A DNA stretch of 64,000 nucleotides from Paenibacillus sp. FSL R5-0623 (GTDB lineage Bacteria > Bacillota > Bacilli > Paenibacillales > Paenibacillaceae), in assembly GCF_037974265.1 (NCBI RefSeq), contig NZ_CP150233.1, positions 2,356,001-2,420,000 of the forward strand, in the 5' to 3' direction. Made by a program: the position numbers and the translations under genes. The notes under the pieces were generated by a model. The model did no database searches. It saw nothing but the letters and a program-made list of their open reading frames with translations, and was not told the DNA's origin. Below are positions 25,126-33,099 of the stretch, piece after piece (the stretch's first letter is position 1; the number at the start of each line of letters is the position of its first letter).

Positions 25126-26091
25126 TCACTGGTCATTCTCCGATGCAGGTAATTCGTTCTGCGGACTGGATTCGGGTTGAAGCAAGGACGCCAGATCAGT
25201 ACCTGTCGTGACCGTCAAGCGAGGCAGCTTCATGGGATGATCTCCTGGATGCACAAATCCAGACTTTACGGTAAATGCCATACGATATCCATGTTGTTGT
25301 AACTTGTAGATCATCTGTGTGCTGGTATAACCAAATGGATAGGCCAGATAAGGTGTGTCGATTCCGGTTTGCTTCATATGCTGGATATCATCATCCAGAA
25401 GGCTGGTGTCCAGACCGACAGGCACACTGTTACCACAGCGCATAAATCCCTTGTGATGCAGGTTATAGGTGTGGCTGTTAAATTCAAATACGTCAGTTGA
25501 TGCCTGCATCTCTGGCTTGGAGATGAAACTGTTAATGGCGGGCTCAAATTCCGAAGGTTGATCTTGAATTTTACTGCCTATGACAAACAGCGAGGCGTGA
25601 AAATTATATTTCTGAAGCACAGGGTAAGCTAATGTATAATTGTTCTGGTATCCGTCATCAAAGGTAATCACAATGGACTTCTGTGGTAGGGAAATTCTCC
25701 CGTTAACATATTGTTCAAGCTGATTCAGTGTAATCGTTTGGTAGCCTTCATCATGCAGGTATTTCATATTTTGCTCAAAATCCTCCAGATTAATGATGGA
25801 TTTATTATCTGTCTCGTGATTATTCAATTTGGGCTCTATGTAATGATACATCAGTACAGGGACTTCTGTAGCCGTACCTTGTTCAATCTTGAAGGTAGAA
25901 CGATCCAGCGCAGATTGGTTAGAGAAGTCAGTGTGTGACAGCTCGAATGCTTTGCGTTTGACTATGTCCCAGGATGTGCAGGCTTTGTGTGACACTGCAT
26001 TCGTTGGATGAGTTACGGCATATGCATATAGTGTAATGGAGCATGTGAGCATGGCAAGTAGGGCAAGTGTGATCTTTTTCCAATATTTCAT
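25126..26091 (-). CDS. Secreted polysaccharide deacetylase (NodB-homology, CE4 family)
   Basis: 321-residue protein with an N-terminal signal peptide or anchor (MKYWKKITLALLAMLTCSI, then Ala-rich to about residue 27). The NodB domain shows VLMYHYIEP, the metal-binding ITFDDGYQNN and FNSHTYNLH (the H-x3-H metal pair), and LAYPFGYTS. The family de-N-acetylates peptidoglycan, chitin-like or exopolysaccharide chains outside the membrane. It is convergent with the FG-GAP gene, only three bases apart. Its substrate cannot be told from sequence. Confidence 0.87.
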   Translation of the reverse strand: MKYWKKITLALLAMLTCSITLYAYAVTHPTNAVSHKACTSWDIVKRKAFELSHTDFSNQSALDRSTFKIEQGTATEVPVLMYHYIEPKLNNHETDNKSIINLEDFEQNMKYLHDEGYQTITLNQLEQYVNGRISLPQKSIVITFDDGYQNNYTLAYPVLQKYNFHASLFVIGSKIQDQPSEFEPAINSFISKPEMQASTDVFEFNSHTYNLHHKGFMRCGNSVPVGLDTSLLDDDIQHMKQTGIDTPYLAYPFGYTSTQMIYKLQQHGYRMAFTVKSGFVHPGDHPMKLPRLTVTTGTDLASLLQPESSPQNELPASENDQ

Positions 26092-26310
26092 GAGTCTTTG
26101 GATTCTCCTTTTAAAGTGGTCAATAAGTTATATCATAGACGATATTGCTACACGGGAAGTTACAGTATTTTTTCTTGCATCAGGTTGACTTGCAGATGAG
26201 AACGTTGATTCATGATCCATATGAGAGAATGTATTTTAGAATGAAGTCATCATGAGATGGATGAGTATCAGCGTTGCTGATTGAACAATAGGCATTCTGT
26301 CTAATTTCTC

Positions 26311-26339
26311 TTGTGTTTTGATATGCTGCGTGATACAAT
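26311..26339 (+). promoter_or_regulatory. Promoter for rplS
   Basis: TTGTGT (26311-26316) and TACAAT (26334-26339) with a 17-bp spacer. The transcript would carry a leader of about 95 bases before rplS. Confidence 0.65.
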
Positions 26340-26355
26340 AAGTCTGTTATGTGGA

Positions 26356-26423
26356 ATACGGCGGTCCTCTATGGATAATGAAGGAGACAAGGTGATCTCT
26401 GGAAGAAGTATGAACGCCTGTAT
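26356..26423 (+). promoter_or_regulatory. Structured leader of rplS, candidate L19 autoregulatory element
   Basis: ATACGGCG (26356-26363) pairs with CGCCTGTAT (26415-26423) with one bulged T, enclosing internal GGAGAC-type helices and ending four bases before the ribosome site AAGGAGGG. A structured leader ahead of L19 is known in Firmicutes. I infer the match from position and fold, not from a covariance search. Confidence 0.5.
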
Positions 26424-26441
26424 GGAAGGAGGGAGTCATAG

Positions 26442-26783
26442 ATGAATATCGTTCAAGCGATTACACAAGAACAACTTCGCAAGGATCTTCCGAGTTTTCG
26501 TCCTGGTGACACTTTGAAAGTGCACGTTAAGGTAATCGAGGGAACTCGCGAGCGTATCCAATTGTTCGAAGGTGTTGTGATTAAACGCCGTGGTGGTGGA
26601 ATCAGTGAGACTTTTACAGTTCGTAAAATTTCTTACGGTGTAGGTGTGGAAAGAGCTTTCCCGCTTCATTCCCCTAAAATCGATAGAATCGAAGTGGCTC
26701 GCCGTGGTAAAGTTCGTCGTGCGAAGCTTTATTATCTTCGTGAACTACGCGGTAAAGCAGCGAGAATTAAAGAAATTCGTTAA
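26442..26783 (+). CDS. rplS: Large ribosomal subunit protein bL19
   Basis: 113 residues with the L19 core [29 protein letters not shown] and the C-terminal [19 protein letters not shown] tail (in two overlapping parts). The ATG at 26442 follows GGAGGGAGTC. In B. subtilis it directly follows trmD; here it has its own promoter and leader after a 3-kb insertion, and a terminator follows. Confidence 0.98.
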   Translation: MNIVQAITQEQLRKDLPSFRPGDTLKVHVKVIEGTRERIQLFEGVVIKRRGGGISETFTVRKISYGVGVERAFPLHSPKIDRIEVARRGKVRRAKLYYLRELRGKAARIKEIR

Positions 26784-26799
26784 TATAACGGATACCGGG

Positions 26800-26830
26800 A
26801 AGGGCTTGGAGACAAGCCCTTTTCGTTTTT
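26800..26830 (+). terminator. Intrinsic terminator after rplS
   Basis: AAGGGCTTG (26800-26808) pairs with CAAGCCCTT (26813-26821) around GAGA, followed by a T-rich tract. The rest of the 304-bp gap to lepB holds no feature that I can recognise. Confidence 0.9.
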
Positions 26831-27087
26831 GTCCGGGAAAAGTTGAACCGGAGGTACACTTCCGAGTAAAATGGTATGGCAACACATGCGGGGAATAGTC
26901 CGGGAGGCTTGTAAAATCAGTTATTGATAACATTTGAATTGTGGATTAAATGTACTGTAATGCTTGGTGAAAGATTACATAACTGATGTGAATGTTTTGT
27001 ATCCATCCATTGAGTTATTGGAACGATACAGAATGCTGGATGTGTGTACTGCTATAAACATGTACTGTGAAGAGAGGAAGATCTTGA

Positions 27088-27708
27088 ATGGAACAAGAAG
27101 TTCAACATGACCGGGGCAATCCTGCCGAAGAGAAAAACAGTCGGTCCAAAAAAGCCAAAAATGAAATTGTTGAATGGCTTAAAGCCATTGTTATCGCATT
27201 AGTTCTCGTCATTCTCATTCGGTGGTTGCTCTTCAAACCGTTTGTTGTGGACGGTCCGTCCATGCAGCCGAACTTTGAAACGGGTGAACGTGTGATCGTC
27301 AACGAAATCTTATATGATATCAGAGAACCGAAGCGCGGTGAAGTTATCGTCTTCCACGTACCATCCGAAGGTCGAGATTTCATTAAACGTGTTATTGCTG
27401 TAGAAGGTGATACCGTTGAGGTTCAAGACGATACCGTGATGGTTAACGGTAAAAAGGTTGATGAAACGTATATTCAAGGAGCCATTGATGCAGCTGAAGC
27501 AAATGGTGGAACCTATAACGTGAAGGATTTCCCGAATGAACAGTTCCCTGATGGCAAAGTGCCGGCAGGTCATGTGTTTGTCATGGGAGATAACCGTCCA
27601 AACAGTACAGACAGCCGTATGATCGGTTATGTTTCGTTAAAAGATATTATTGGTCGTGCAGATGTGATTTTCTGGCCGATCGGTGAGATTAAGTGGATCA
27701 ACCACTGA
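27088..27708 (+). CDS. lepB: Type I signal peptidase
   Basis: 206-residue membrane protease that removes signal peptides from Sec and Tat substrates. One N-terminal membrane segment (about residues 28-48, AIVIALVLVILIRWLLF) follows a charged cytoplasmic tail. The catalytic Ser is in GPSMQPNF and the general-base Lys in DFIKRVIAVEGD; VMGDNRPNSTDSR is box E. The ATG at 27088 follows AGAGAGGAAG. It forms an operon with rbgA, 30 bp downstream. Confidence 0.96.
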   Translation: MEQEVQHDRGNPAEEKNSRSKKAKNEIVEWLKAIVIALVLVILIRWLLFKPFVVDGPSMQPNFETGERVIVNEILYDIREPKRGEVIVFHVPSEGRDFIKRVIAVEGDTVEVQDDTVMVNGKKVDETYIQGAIDAAEANGGTYNVKDFPNEQFPDGKVPAGHVFVMGDNRPNSTDSRMIGYVSLKDIIGRADVIFWPIGEIKWINH

Positions 27709-27738
27709 TATTGAAGTAAATAATGAGGTGAAGACAAG

Positions 27739-28602
27739 TTGACGATACAATGGTTTCCAGGTCATATGACTCGAGCCAGACGCCAGATTCAGGATAAGTT
27801 AAAGCTCATCGACGTGGTCATCGAACTATTGGATGCCCGTCTGCCTGTCTCCAGCCGTAATCCAATGATTGACGAAATATTGCTGGATAAACCCCGGATG
27901 ATTTTGTTGAACAAATCGGATTTGGCAGATGCAAAAGTGACGCAAGAATGGATTGAATATTTCAAAAAAGAAGGAATTACCGCTTTTCCTGTAGATGCTT
28001 CGACGGGGACCAATGTTAAAGATATTCCCGTGCAGGCCAAGCTTCTTCTTAAAGAAAAAATTGACCGTCAAATTGCTAAAGGGATTAATCCTCGTGCGGT
28101 TCGCGGGTTGATCGTAGGGATTCCCAATGTAGGTAAATCAACACTGATTAACCGACTGGCTGGACGGAGTATTGCGTTAACAGGAGATCGTCCTGGTGTG
28201 ACGAAGGGGCAACAGTGGATCAAGGTAGGCAAAGAAATGGAGTTATTGGATACTCCAGGTATTCTTTGGCCTAAGTTCGAAGATCAAAATGTAGGTTATC
28301 GTCTTGCCGTAACAGGTGCAATCAAAGAGGAAATTTTGAATGCAGAGGATATCGCCTTTTTTGGAATCAGTTACCTGATGCGTTATTACTGGGACGCCCT
28401 TGAAGAGAGATACGGACTTCAGGAGTTTTCCAAGGATGCAGATGATTCAGACAGTGTTATTGCGATTATGGAACAAGTCGGTCGTATACGTGGTTGCATT
28501 GTAAGCGGTGGACGTATTGATCTGGAAAAGGCATCACGAGCATTTCTGCGTGAACTGCGAGCGGGTAAAATGGGACGTTTCTCTATGGAAGCTCCCTATT
28601 AA
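27739..28602 (+). CDS. rbgA: Ribosome biogenesis GTPase RbgA (YlqF)
   Basis: 287-residue circularly permuted GTPase needed for late 50S assembly. The G4 motif NKSD (about residue 57) precedes the G1 P-loop [14 protein letters not shown], then G2/G3 with [10 protein letters not shown] and DTPGILWP, the order diagnostic of the YlqF/YawG class. The start is a TTG at 27739, preceded by GAGGTGAAG. It ends the lepB-rbgA unit; a terminator follows about 70 bp downstream. Confidence 0.96.
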   Translation: MTIQWFPGHMTRARRQIQDKLKLIDVVIELLDARLPVSSRNPMIDEILLDKPRMILLNKSDLADAKVTQEWIEYFKKEGITAFPVDASTGTNVKDIPVQAKLLLKEKIDRQIAKGINPRAVRGLIVGIPNVGKSTLINRLAGRSIALTGDRPGVTKGQQWIKVGKEMELLDTPGILWPKFEDQNVGYRLAVTGAIKEEILNAEDIAFFGISYLMRYYWDALEERYGLQEFSKDADDSDSVIAIMEQVGRIRGCIVSGGRIDLEKASRAFLRELRAGKMGRFSMEAPY

Positions 28603-28674
28603 AAAAATGGACTCTACACGATGGAGATCATTATCTTTATCTGTTCATTTCATATATACAAGTGCCGAAAGAAG

Positions 28675-28711
28675 CGGCCGTTACCGGATTACCGGGAGCG
28701 GTCGTTTTTTT
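28675..28711 (+). terminator. Intrinsic terminator after rbgA
   Basis: CGGCCG (28675-28680) pairs with CGGTCG (28699-28704) enclosing CCGG-ATTA-CCGG, followed by seven T. Downstream to 29,066 the gap holds the repeated nonamer CAATTTAAA and an ATATATCAG/CTGATATAT inverted pair, but no clear promoter. Confidence 0.85.
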
Positions 28712-29066
28712 GTGTATACAAACGCGGAAGTAGAGCTGGAACATACGTCGAAAACGATAAAATGGAAGAGGATTGAAGAACAGTACGCTTTATGGAATTG
28801 GCTGACCTATATATCAGGTGCATCTAAATCGTGCTATGATAAATGGTGGTGCAATTTAAATTAGACGAGGTCTGATATATTCAATTTAAACCATCAAATA
28901 CCGATAAATGAAGACATCACTATCTTTATATTGTAAATCTCAAGGAAAAATTTTGCTGAGAGAGACAGGTTGTACAGAACAAAAGACAGAGGATCTACGT
29001 CTATATTATAAAAAAGTTGTAAGTGATACGCATGCTGAAAAAGCGTGGGTAGAGGAGATGAGTATT

Positions 29067-29768
29067 ATGTTTGAAAATAATGAAGAGATCGGGTTGAATC
29101 TACTGGATACCCCGATTGGACCAAAGAAGAAAAAAGAAGCCAGTGAACCTCGAGATCTGTTGCTCTATGAGCGGGAGTATTGGGACAGTGGATTTGAACG
29201 TATTGCTGGCATTGATGAAGTAGGACGGGGCTGTTTGTTTGGGGATGTTGTCGCAGCGGCGGTTATTTTACCGAAGGATCTCATTCTGGAAGGCGTGAAT
29301 GACTCCAAGAAATTAACGGAGAAAAAACGTGATGCATTATATGACATCATTATGGAAAAAGCGCTGGCGGTAGGTATCGGGTACGCGGATGCAGAGACAA
29401 TTGATCGGCTTAACATCAAGCAGGCTGCGAGACTTGCGATGAAACGTGCGGTTGAAGCATTGGGAGAAACTCCTGATTATATGCTGGTGGATGCCGAGAA
29501 GGTGGATGTGAATGTACCTCAACTGTCCATTATTAAAGGGGATGCTAATAGTCAATCGATCGCAGCGGCATCTATTATTGCCAAGGTAACGCGAGATCGG
29601 CTGTGTAAGGAAGAATGGGATACGTTATATCCGGAATATGGTTTGTCGATACATAAAGGATATGCAACAAAAGTTCATCGGGAGCAAATTATGGCATTGG
29701 GGGCAACCCCGATGCATCGGCGCAGTTTTCTGGGCAACCTGCTTGGAGAGCAGCAATCTTTGTTTTAA
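29067..29768 (+). CDS. rnhB: Ribonuclease HII
   Basis: 233-residue enzyme that nicks RNA-DNA hybrids at embedded ribonucleotides. The active-site acidic residues are in GIDEVGRG (Asp, Glu) and MLVDAEK (Asp), and a further conserved segment is DANSQSIAAASIIAKVTRD. The open frame extends upstream to 28,908, but that region has no ribosome site and poor coding character. I choose ATG 29067 (MFENNEEIGLN), ten bases after AGGAG. It precedes ylqG-ylqH-like genes as in B. subtilis. Confidence 0.93.
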   Translation: MFENNEEIGLNLLDTPIGPKKKKEASEPRDLLLYEREYWDSGFERIAGIDEVGRGCLFGDVVAAAVILPKDLILEGVNDSKKLTEKKRDALYDIIMEKALAVGIGYADAETIDRLNIKQAARLAMKRAVEALGETPDYMLVDAEKVDVNVPQLSIIKGDANSQSIAAASIIAKVTRDRLCKEEWDTLYPEYGLSIHKGYATKVHREQIMALGATPMHRRSFLGNLLGEQQSLF

Positions 29769-29798
29769 CACAGGTTTGAAGAAAGGAGGGGGAGAGAT

Positions 29799-31856
29799 TT
29801 GAATATCGGTTCCATGATAAAGGGGTTAATGGGAGACAGTAAGCCCGGCAATGCCAAACCGCTTGAATTAAAGGAAGGTCAGGTGGTTCGTGGCTCCGTC
29901 GTTAGTGTATCCGATGATGGGGGAGAAGCAGTTCTGCAGATTCAAGGTGTGCAAGTGCGCGCCAAGTTGGAGACTCCACTCCGTCCGGGTGAGACCACGT
30001 TGCTTCAAGTGCAGCCTCCAGGTGAAAATGGCATAACGGTAATGAAACCTATGACGGGTACACTTGCTGAGCTGCCACAAGCTTCGCTGAACAACCTGCT
30101 TAAGGATGTAGGACTGTCGGATACAAAAGGGAACCGGGAACTGTTGCTTGCCATGCAGCGTAGCGGAGTGCCGCTAACGAAAGATAATGTGGCAATGGTT
30201 CAAAATATGATGACTGCCAAACCTGCACAGGTCCCTGTGGAAGAATGGGTGCAGGCGACAGGGATTGCTTTTCAGCGTGGCCTTCCGGTTACGGCGGAAA
30301 CAGTAAAAGGACTACACCAGACGGTGTTTGGCCCCCCTCTGCATCAGTTGTTAAGCGGGTTGGCTGATCAGTTGGAAACGATGCTGACACAAACAACAGG
30401 TAAACCGGTACTGACTGGAGAACAATCTGGTACGTTGAAACCAGCAGTCATGGCTGGTGCACCTGTAGTACCGAATGCATCACAGACAGAAGAAGGACTG
30501 GCTGCATCAGGCAATAGTCGTCAGGTGACTGGAACCGGAACACCTACTTTGTCAACGCAACAAGGACAAGCGGCATTGGCAGGATCTATATCCATGACTG
30601 ATAGTGGGGCAGAGGATGCAGGTACTGCGGTGAAAGGAAACATGCAGACTGTCGGAGGCACAGGAAATGCTGAAGCCGGGGCAAAGGCAGTTGCCAGCAA
30701 CGTTGAAACGGCTGGCAAAGGAGGTGCCGGTATTCCGTCTGGAACCGGAATACCTGGCGAGAGCCCGCGCGGGGCTGACGCGGGGCAAGCTGGGAGCCGC
30801 CAGGGAACACCGGGGGCGGCTACAGAATCTGTGGCTGGCCGTGCAAGTGCAGGCCAGCCTGAAACAGGCGCAGCCGGGCGGACTGACGGCCGCGCTGAAA
30901 CGCCTGCTGCTGCGGGGACTCCGTCCGCAGCAGGCCAGGCGGCGCCAGTAGCGCCTACGGCAGCGCAGCTGGCGCCCAAGCTGCTGGCGCTGCTGGACGC
31001 TCTGCGCAGCGCGTCCACTGCCGCACCGGCACAGCCTGGTGCGGCAGCACTGGCCGCCCCTGCATCGCAGGGCGGCCAGGCGGCTACGGCTGCCGGAGGC
31101 GTGCCGCAGCCGTTGCCAGCCGGCGCTGATGCGCCGCCGGCTGGCGGTAGTGCCGCAGCACCTGCGGGAGCTGCGGCAGTGCACGCGCCTGTCACCCACG
31201 AGGGGGACCCGTGGGTAGGGCGCGTGCTGAAGCTGCTCGGTGCGGAGCACGAGCAGCAGGCCGTTCACGGCGCGGTAGCGCAGCCGCGCGTGGGGGATGC
31301 GGCGAGTCCGGCGAATGCGGACACGCTGAAGGGTTTGCTGCTGCAGCTTGCCAGCAGCGAAGGGGCACCAGCGGCGCTTAAGGATGCCGCCGGACAGGCC
31401 GTGCAGTATCTGACAGGTCAGCAGTTATTGCTGACGACAGATCGCAGTGCTACTTTTGCACAGATGCACTGGTTTATTCCGATCACTGGACCGGACGGGG
31501 AAGAAACGGCGTCGGTTCAGATTCAATCACGTCGTGGACCTCGTGGAGAGCTGGATGCGTCCAACTGCCGTCTATGGTTTGATCTGGACATGAAAAGTCT
31601 TGGGCCTACTCTGGTAGATGTCCATGTGGTTAATAACATTGTCAGTCTGCGTGTATTGAATGATCGCGAAGGAATGAGACCGCTCCTGGAGAGTGGACGA
31701 GAGGTAATCCATCAGGCAATGGACAAGCTTGGCTATCAACTGCTGACCTTCAAGGCGGAACCGTGGCCTGCGGGCCAGGAGCCGTGCGCGGAACGAAAAA
31801 CGAGGGCCTCGGACTATAGTCCTGAACGATACAAAGGGGTGGACTTGAAGGTATGA
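29799..31856 (+). CDS. FliK-like (hook-length control C-domain) protein, YlqG-like
   Basis: 685-residue protein. The N-terminal 160 residues form a beta-rich domain (KEGQVVRGSVVSVSDDG). The middle (about 200-480) is low-complexity Ala/Gly/Pro/Thr. The C-terminal 170 residues look like a FliK C-terminal domain (MHWFIPITGPDGEE, SLRVLNDREGMRPLL). The position after rnhB and before an FlhB-C-like gene matches B. subtilis ylqG-ylqH. This is not the operon fliK, which is at 56 kb. The start is a TTG at 29799 after GAAAGGAGGGGG. DNA for the linker (about 30,750-31,350) is far richer in GC than its surroundings. Function is unproven. Confidence 0.75.
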   Translation: MNIGSMIKGLMGDSKPGNAKPLELKEGQVVRGSVVSVSDDGGEAVLQIQGVQVRAKLETPLRPGETTLLQVQPPGENGITVMKPMTGTLAELPQASLNNLLKDVGLSDTKGNRELLLAMQRSGVPLTKDNVAMVQNMMTAKPAQVPVEEWVQATGIAFQRGLPVTAETVKGLHQTVFGPPLHQLLSGLADQLETMLTQTTGKPVLTGEQSGTLKPAVMAGAPVVPNASQTEEGLAASGNSRQVTGTGTPTLSTQQGQAALAGSISMTDSGAEDAGTAVKGNMQTVGGTGNAEAGAKAVASNVETAGKGGAGIPSGTGIPGESPRGADAGQAGSRQGTPGAATESVAGRASAGQPETGAAGRTDGRAETPAAAGTPSAAGQAAPVAPTAAQLAPKLLALLDALRSASTAAPAQPGAAALAAPASQGGQAATAAGGVPQPLPAGADAPPAGGSAAAPAGAAAVHAPVTHEGDPWVGRVLKLLGAEHEQQAVHGAVAQPRVGDAASPANADTLKGLLLQLASSEGAPAALKDAAGQAVQYLTGQQLLLTTDRSATFAQMHWFIPITGPDGEETASVQIQSRRGPRGELDASNCRLWFDLDMKSLGPTLVDVHVVNNIVSLRVLNDREGMRPLLESGREVIHQAMDKLGYQLLTFKAEPWPAGQEPCAERKTRASDYSPERYKGVDLKV

Positions 31857-32164
31857 AAGACGAGTCGTCACAACCGGACCTGCTCTCCAAAAAGGCGGTT
31901 GCCCTAAAATATGTCCCTGGAGAGAGCGAAGCGCCTGTTGTTGTAGCTAAGGGGCGCGGCAAAGTGGCAGAAGCCATTCTGGATAAAGCCAGAGAAAACG
32001 GCGTGGCTGTTCAGGAGGATGCAGCACTTGTGGAGGTACTCTCCAAGTTGGATCTGGATGAACAGATTCCGGCAGAACTGTATCAACTGGTCGCAGAGGT
32101 GCTAACGTACGTCTACCGTGCAGATCGCATGGCCTCAGGACGTGAGGAAAATGAGTCATGGTAG
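31853..32164 (+). CDS. ylqH: FlhB C-terminal-domain-like protein (YlqH/FhlB type)
   Basis: 103-residue soluble protein resembling the cytoplasmic domain of the FlhB/YscU export switch: KKAVALKYVPGESEAPVVVA, then KARENGVAVQEDAALVEVLS and IPAELYQLVAEVLTYVY, the C-terminal helices. It lacks the transmembrane part and the self-cleaving NPTH loop. Homologues such as FhlX/FhlB can substitute for the FlhB C-terminal fragment in some bacteria. It overlaps the FliK-like gene by four bases, so the two probably act together in type III export or are a retained paralogous pair. Confidence 0.85.
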   Translation: MKDESSQPDLLSKKAVALKYVPGESEAPVVVAKGRGKVAEAILDKARENGVAVQEDAALVEVLSKLDLDEQIPAELYQLVAEVLTYVYRADRMASGREENESW

Positions 32165-32556
32165 AACGTAGATTGGGTCAGGAGCCAGGAATGAAGCTCA
32201 CACGACAGCAGAAAGGCCGATTAGGTGAAGAGGCTGCCTGTCAATGGTTGCGAGAGCACGATTATCGGATCATTAGACAGAACTGGCGTTGCCGTAGCGG
32301 TGAGATTGACATCATTGCTTCCTGCGAGGGCCTGATTGTCTTTGTGGAAGTAAGAAGCAGAAGTGGAGCCGCTCAATACGGTACACCTCAGGAATCGGTT
32401 GATATGCGTAAAATGCAGCAGGTGCGTTCAACCGCATCCGTGTATTTGCAAATGACGGGAGAGACGGAACTTCAGATCCGTTTTGATGTAATTGCTGTGA
32501 TGCTTGATCAAGCGGGAGAAATTGTCTCCGTAAATCATATTGTTAATGCATTTTGA
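32158..32556 (+). CDS. yraN: YraN family protein (UPF0102), predicted endonuclease-like
   Basis: 132 residues with the UPF0102 core: GRLGEEAACQWLREHDYRII, then SGEIDIIASCEGLIVFVEVR. The Asp and Glu of a restriction-endonuclease-like site are present; the usual EVK is EVR. The start is the ATG at 32158, overlapping the ylqH stop; an ATG at 32191 with AGGAG upstream is an equally good alternative (121 residues). The family is often encoded next to rnhB. A terminator follows. Confidence 0.87.
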   Translation: MVERRLGQEPGMKLTRQQKGRLGEEAACQWLREHDYRIIRQNWRCRSGEIDIIASCEGLIVFVEVRSRSGAAQYGTPQESVDMRKMQQVRSTASVYLQMTGETELQIRFDVIAVMLDQAGEIVSVNHIVNAF

Positions 32557-32693
32557 GGTGTACGCTAAAATTTTTACTGTATTGTAAGTTACGAAACGTA
32601 TCTTTTCGGTGTGACTCTATAGCTCTTCTCAAAGTACAAGTTTTATTGTGTTTTTTCATGCATCCGATTTTGTTTTGTAAGCAGTTGGATCTA

Positions 32694-32734
32694 AAGCCGC
32701 CGTTTCTCTCTACACAGGAACGGCGGCTTTTTTT
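32694..32734 (+). terminator. Intrinsic terminator after yraN
   Basis: AAGCCGCCGTT (32694-32704) pairs perfectly with AACGGCGGCTT (32719-32729), followed by T. It closes the rnhB-yraN unit and marks the left edge of the accessory stretch. Confidence 0.93.
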
Positions 32735-32806
32735 GATTCAACTAAAGAAAGCACAAAACTAATCATATAGCAACAAAATAAAATCAGTCTATTTCAGGAA
32801 TTTTTA

Positions 32807-32821
32807 GATACAAATTGTATC
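32807..32821 (+). promoter_or_regulatory. Palindrome upstream of the small peptide gene
   Basis: GATACAA-A-TTGTATC is a perfect 7+1+7 palindrome 52 bp before the peptide ATG. It is operator-like; the promoter hexamers around it are weak (TAAAAT at 32830-32835). Confidence 0.5.
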
Positions 32822-32872
32822 ATTTGTAATAAAATAAGAGCGTTGAAAATTAAAGAGAGGTTGGTGGGATGT

Positions 32873-33034
32873 ATGGAAGAGCTTCAGAAAACTTCGAACA
32901 ACACAGTGAAAAGAGTCTGGGAGTGGCCGCGGATGGAAGTAATGGATGTTAGCCAGACCATGAATGGTGGGCAGGGTATTTGGCAATATGTTTGGGATGG
33001 AGAATTTTGGAAGCTTGAATTACTTGTGAGCTAG
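32873..33034 (+). CDS. Small peptide resembling a lasso-type RiPP precursor, orphan
   Basis: 53 codons from the ATG at 32873, preceded by GGTGGGA. Residues 13-30 (KRVWEWPRMEVMDVSQTM) resemble the leader of Firmicute paeninodin-like lasso precursors: an aromatic-x-x-Pro motif (Trp16, Pro19), a hydrophobic at Pro+2, acidic EVxDV, and Thr at -2 (Thr29) before Met30. The C-terminal part (from Asn31, NGGQGIWQYVWDGEFWK) is aromatic-rich and lacks Asp/Glu at positions 7-9 of the presumed core, so a standard lasso ring would not form. No maturation or export genes are nearby. It may instead be an unrelated small protein; the leader comparison is from memory. Confidence 0.45.
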   Translation: MEELQKTSNNTVKRVWEWPRMEVMDVSQTMNGGQGIWQYVWDGEFWKLELLVS

Positions 33035-33099
33035 AAAAAGAACGAATTAAAGAATTAAACAATCTTACTAACTAATTTGGATGAGGAGAGGTTTTAGTT

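Noticed and set aside
28508..28864. 118-codon frame after rbgA
   Set aside because: It overlaps the end of rbgA, runs through the rbgA terminator and has no ribosome site or conserved feature.
28908..29066. N-terminal extension of rnhB
   Set aside because: In frame but without a ribosome site; the segment does not look like RNase HII, while ATG 29067 has a good AGGAG.
30521..31268. Minus-strand open frames of 224 and 238 codons
   Set aside because: Antisense shadows of the GC-rich low-complexity linker in the FliK-like gene; the translations are Ala/Arg/Ser low complexity.
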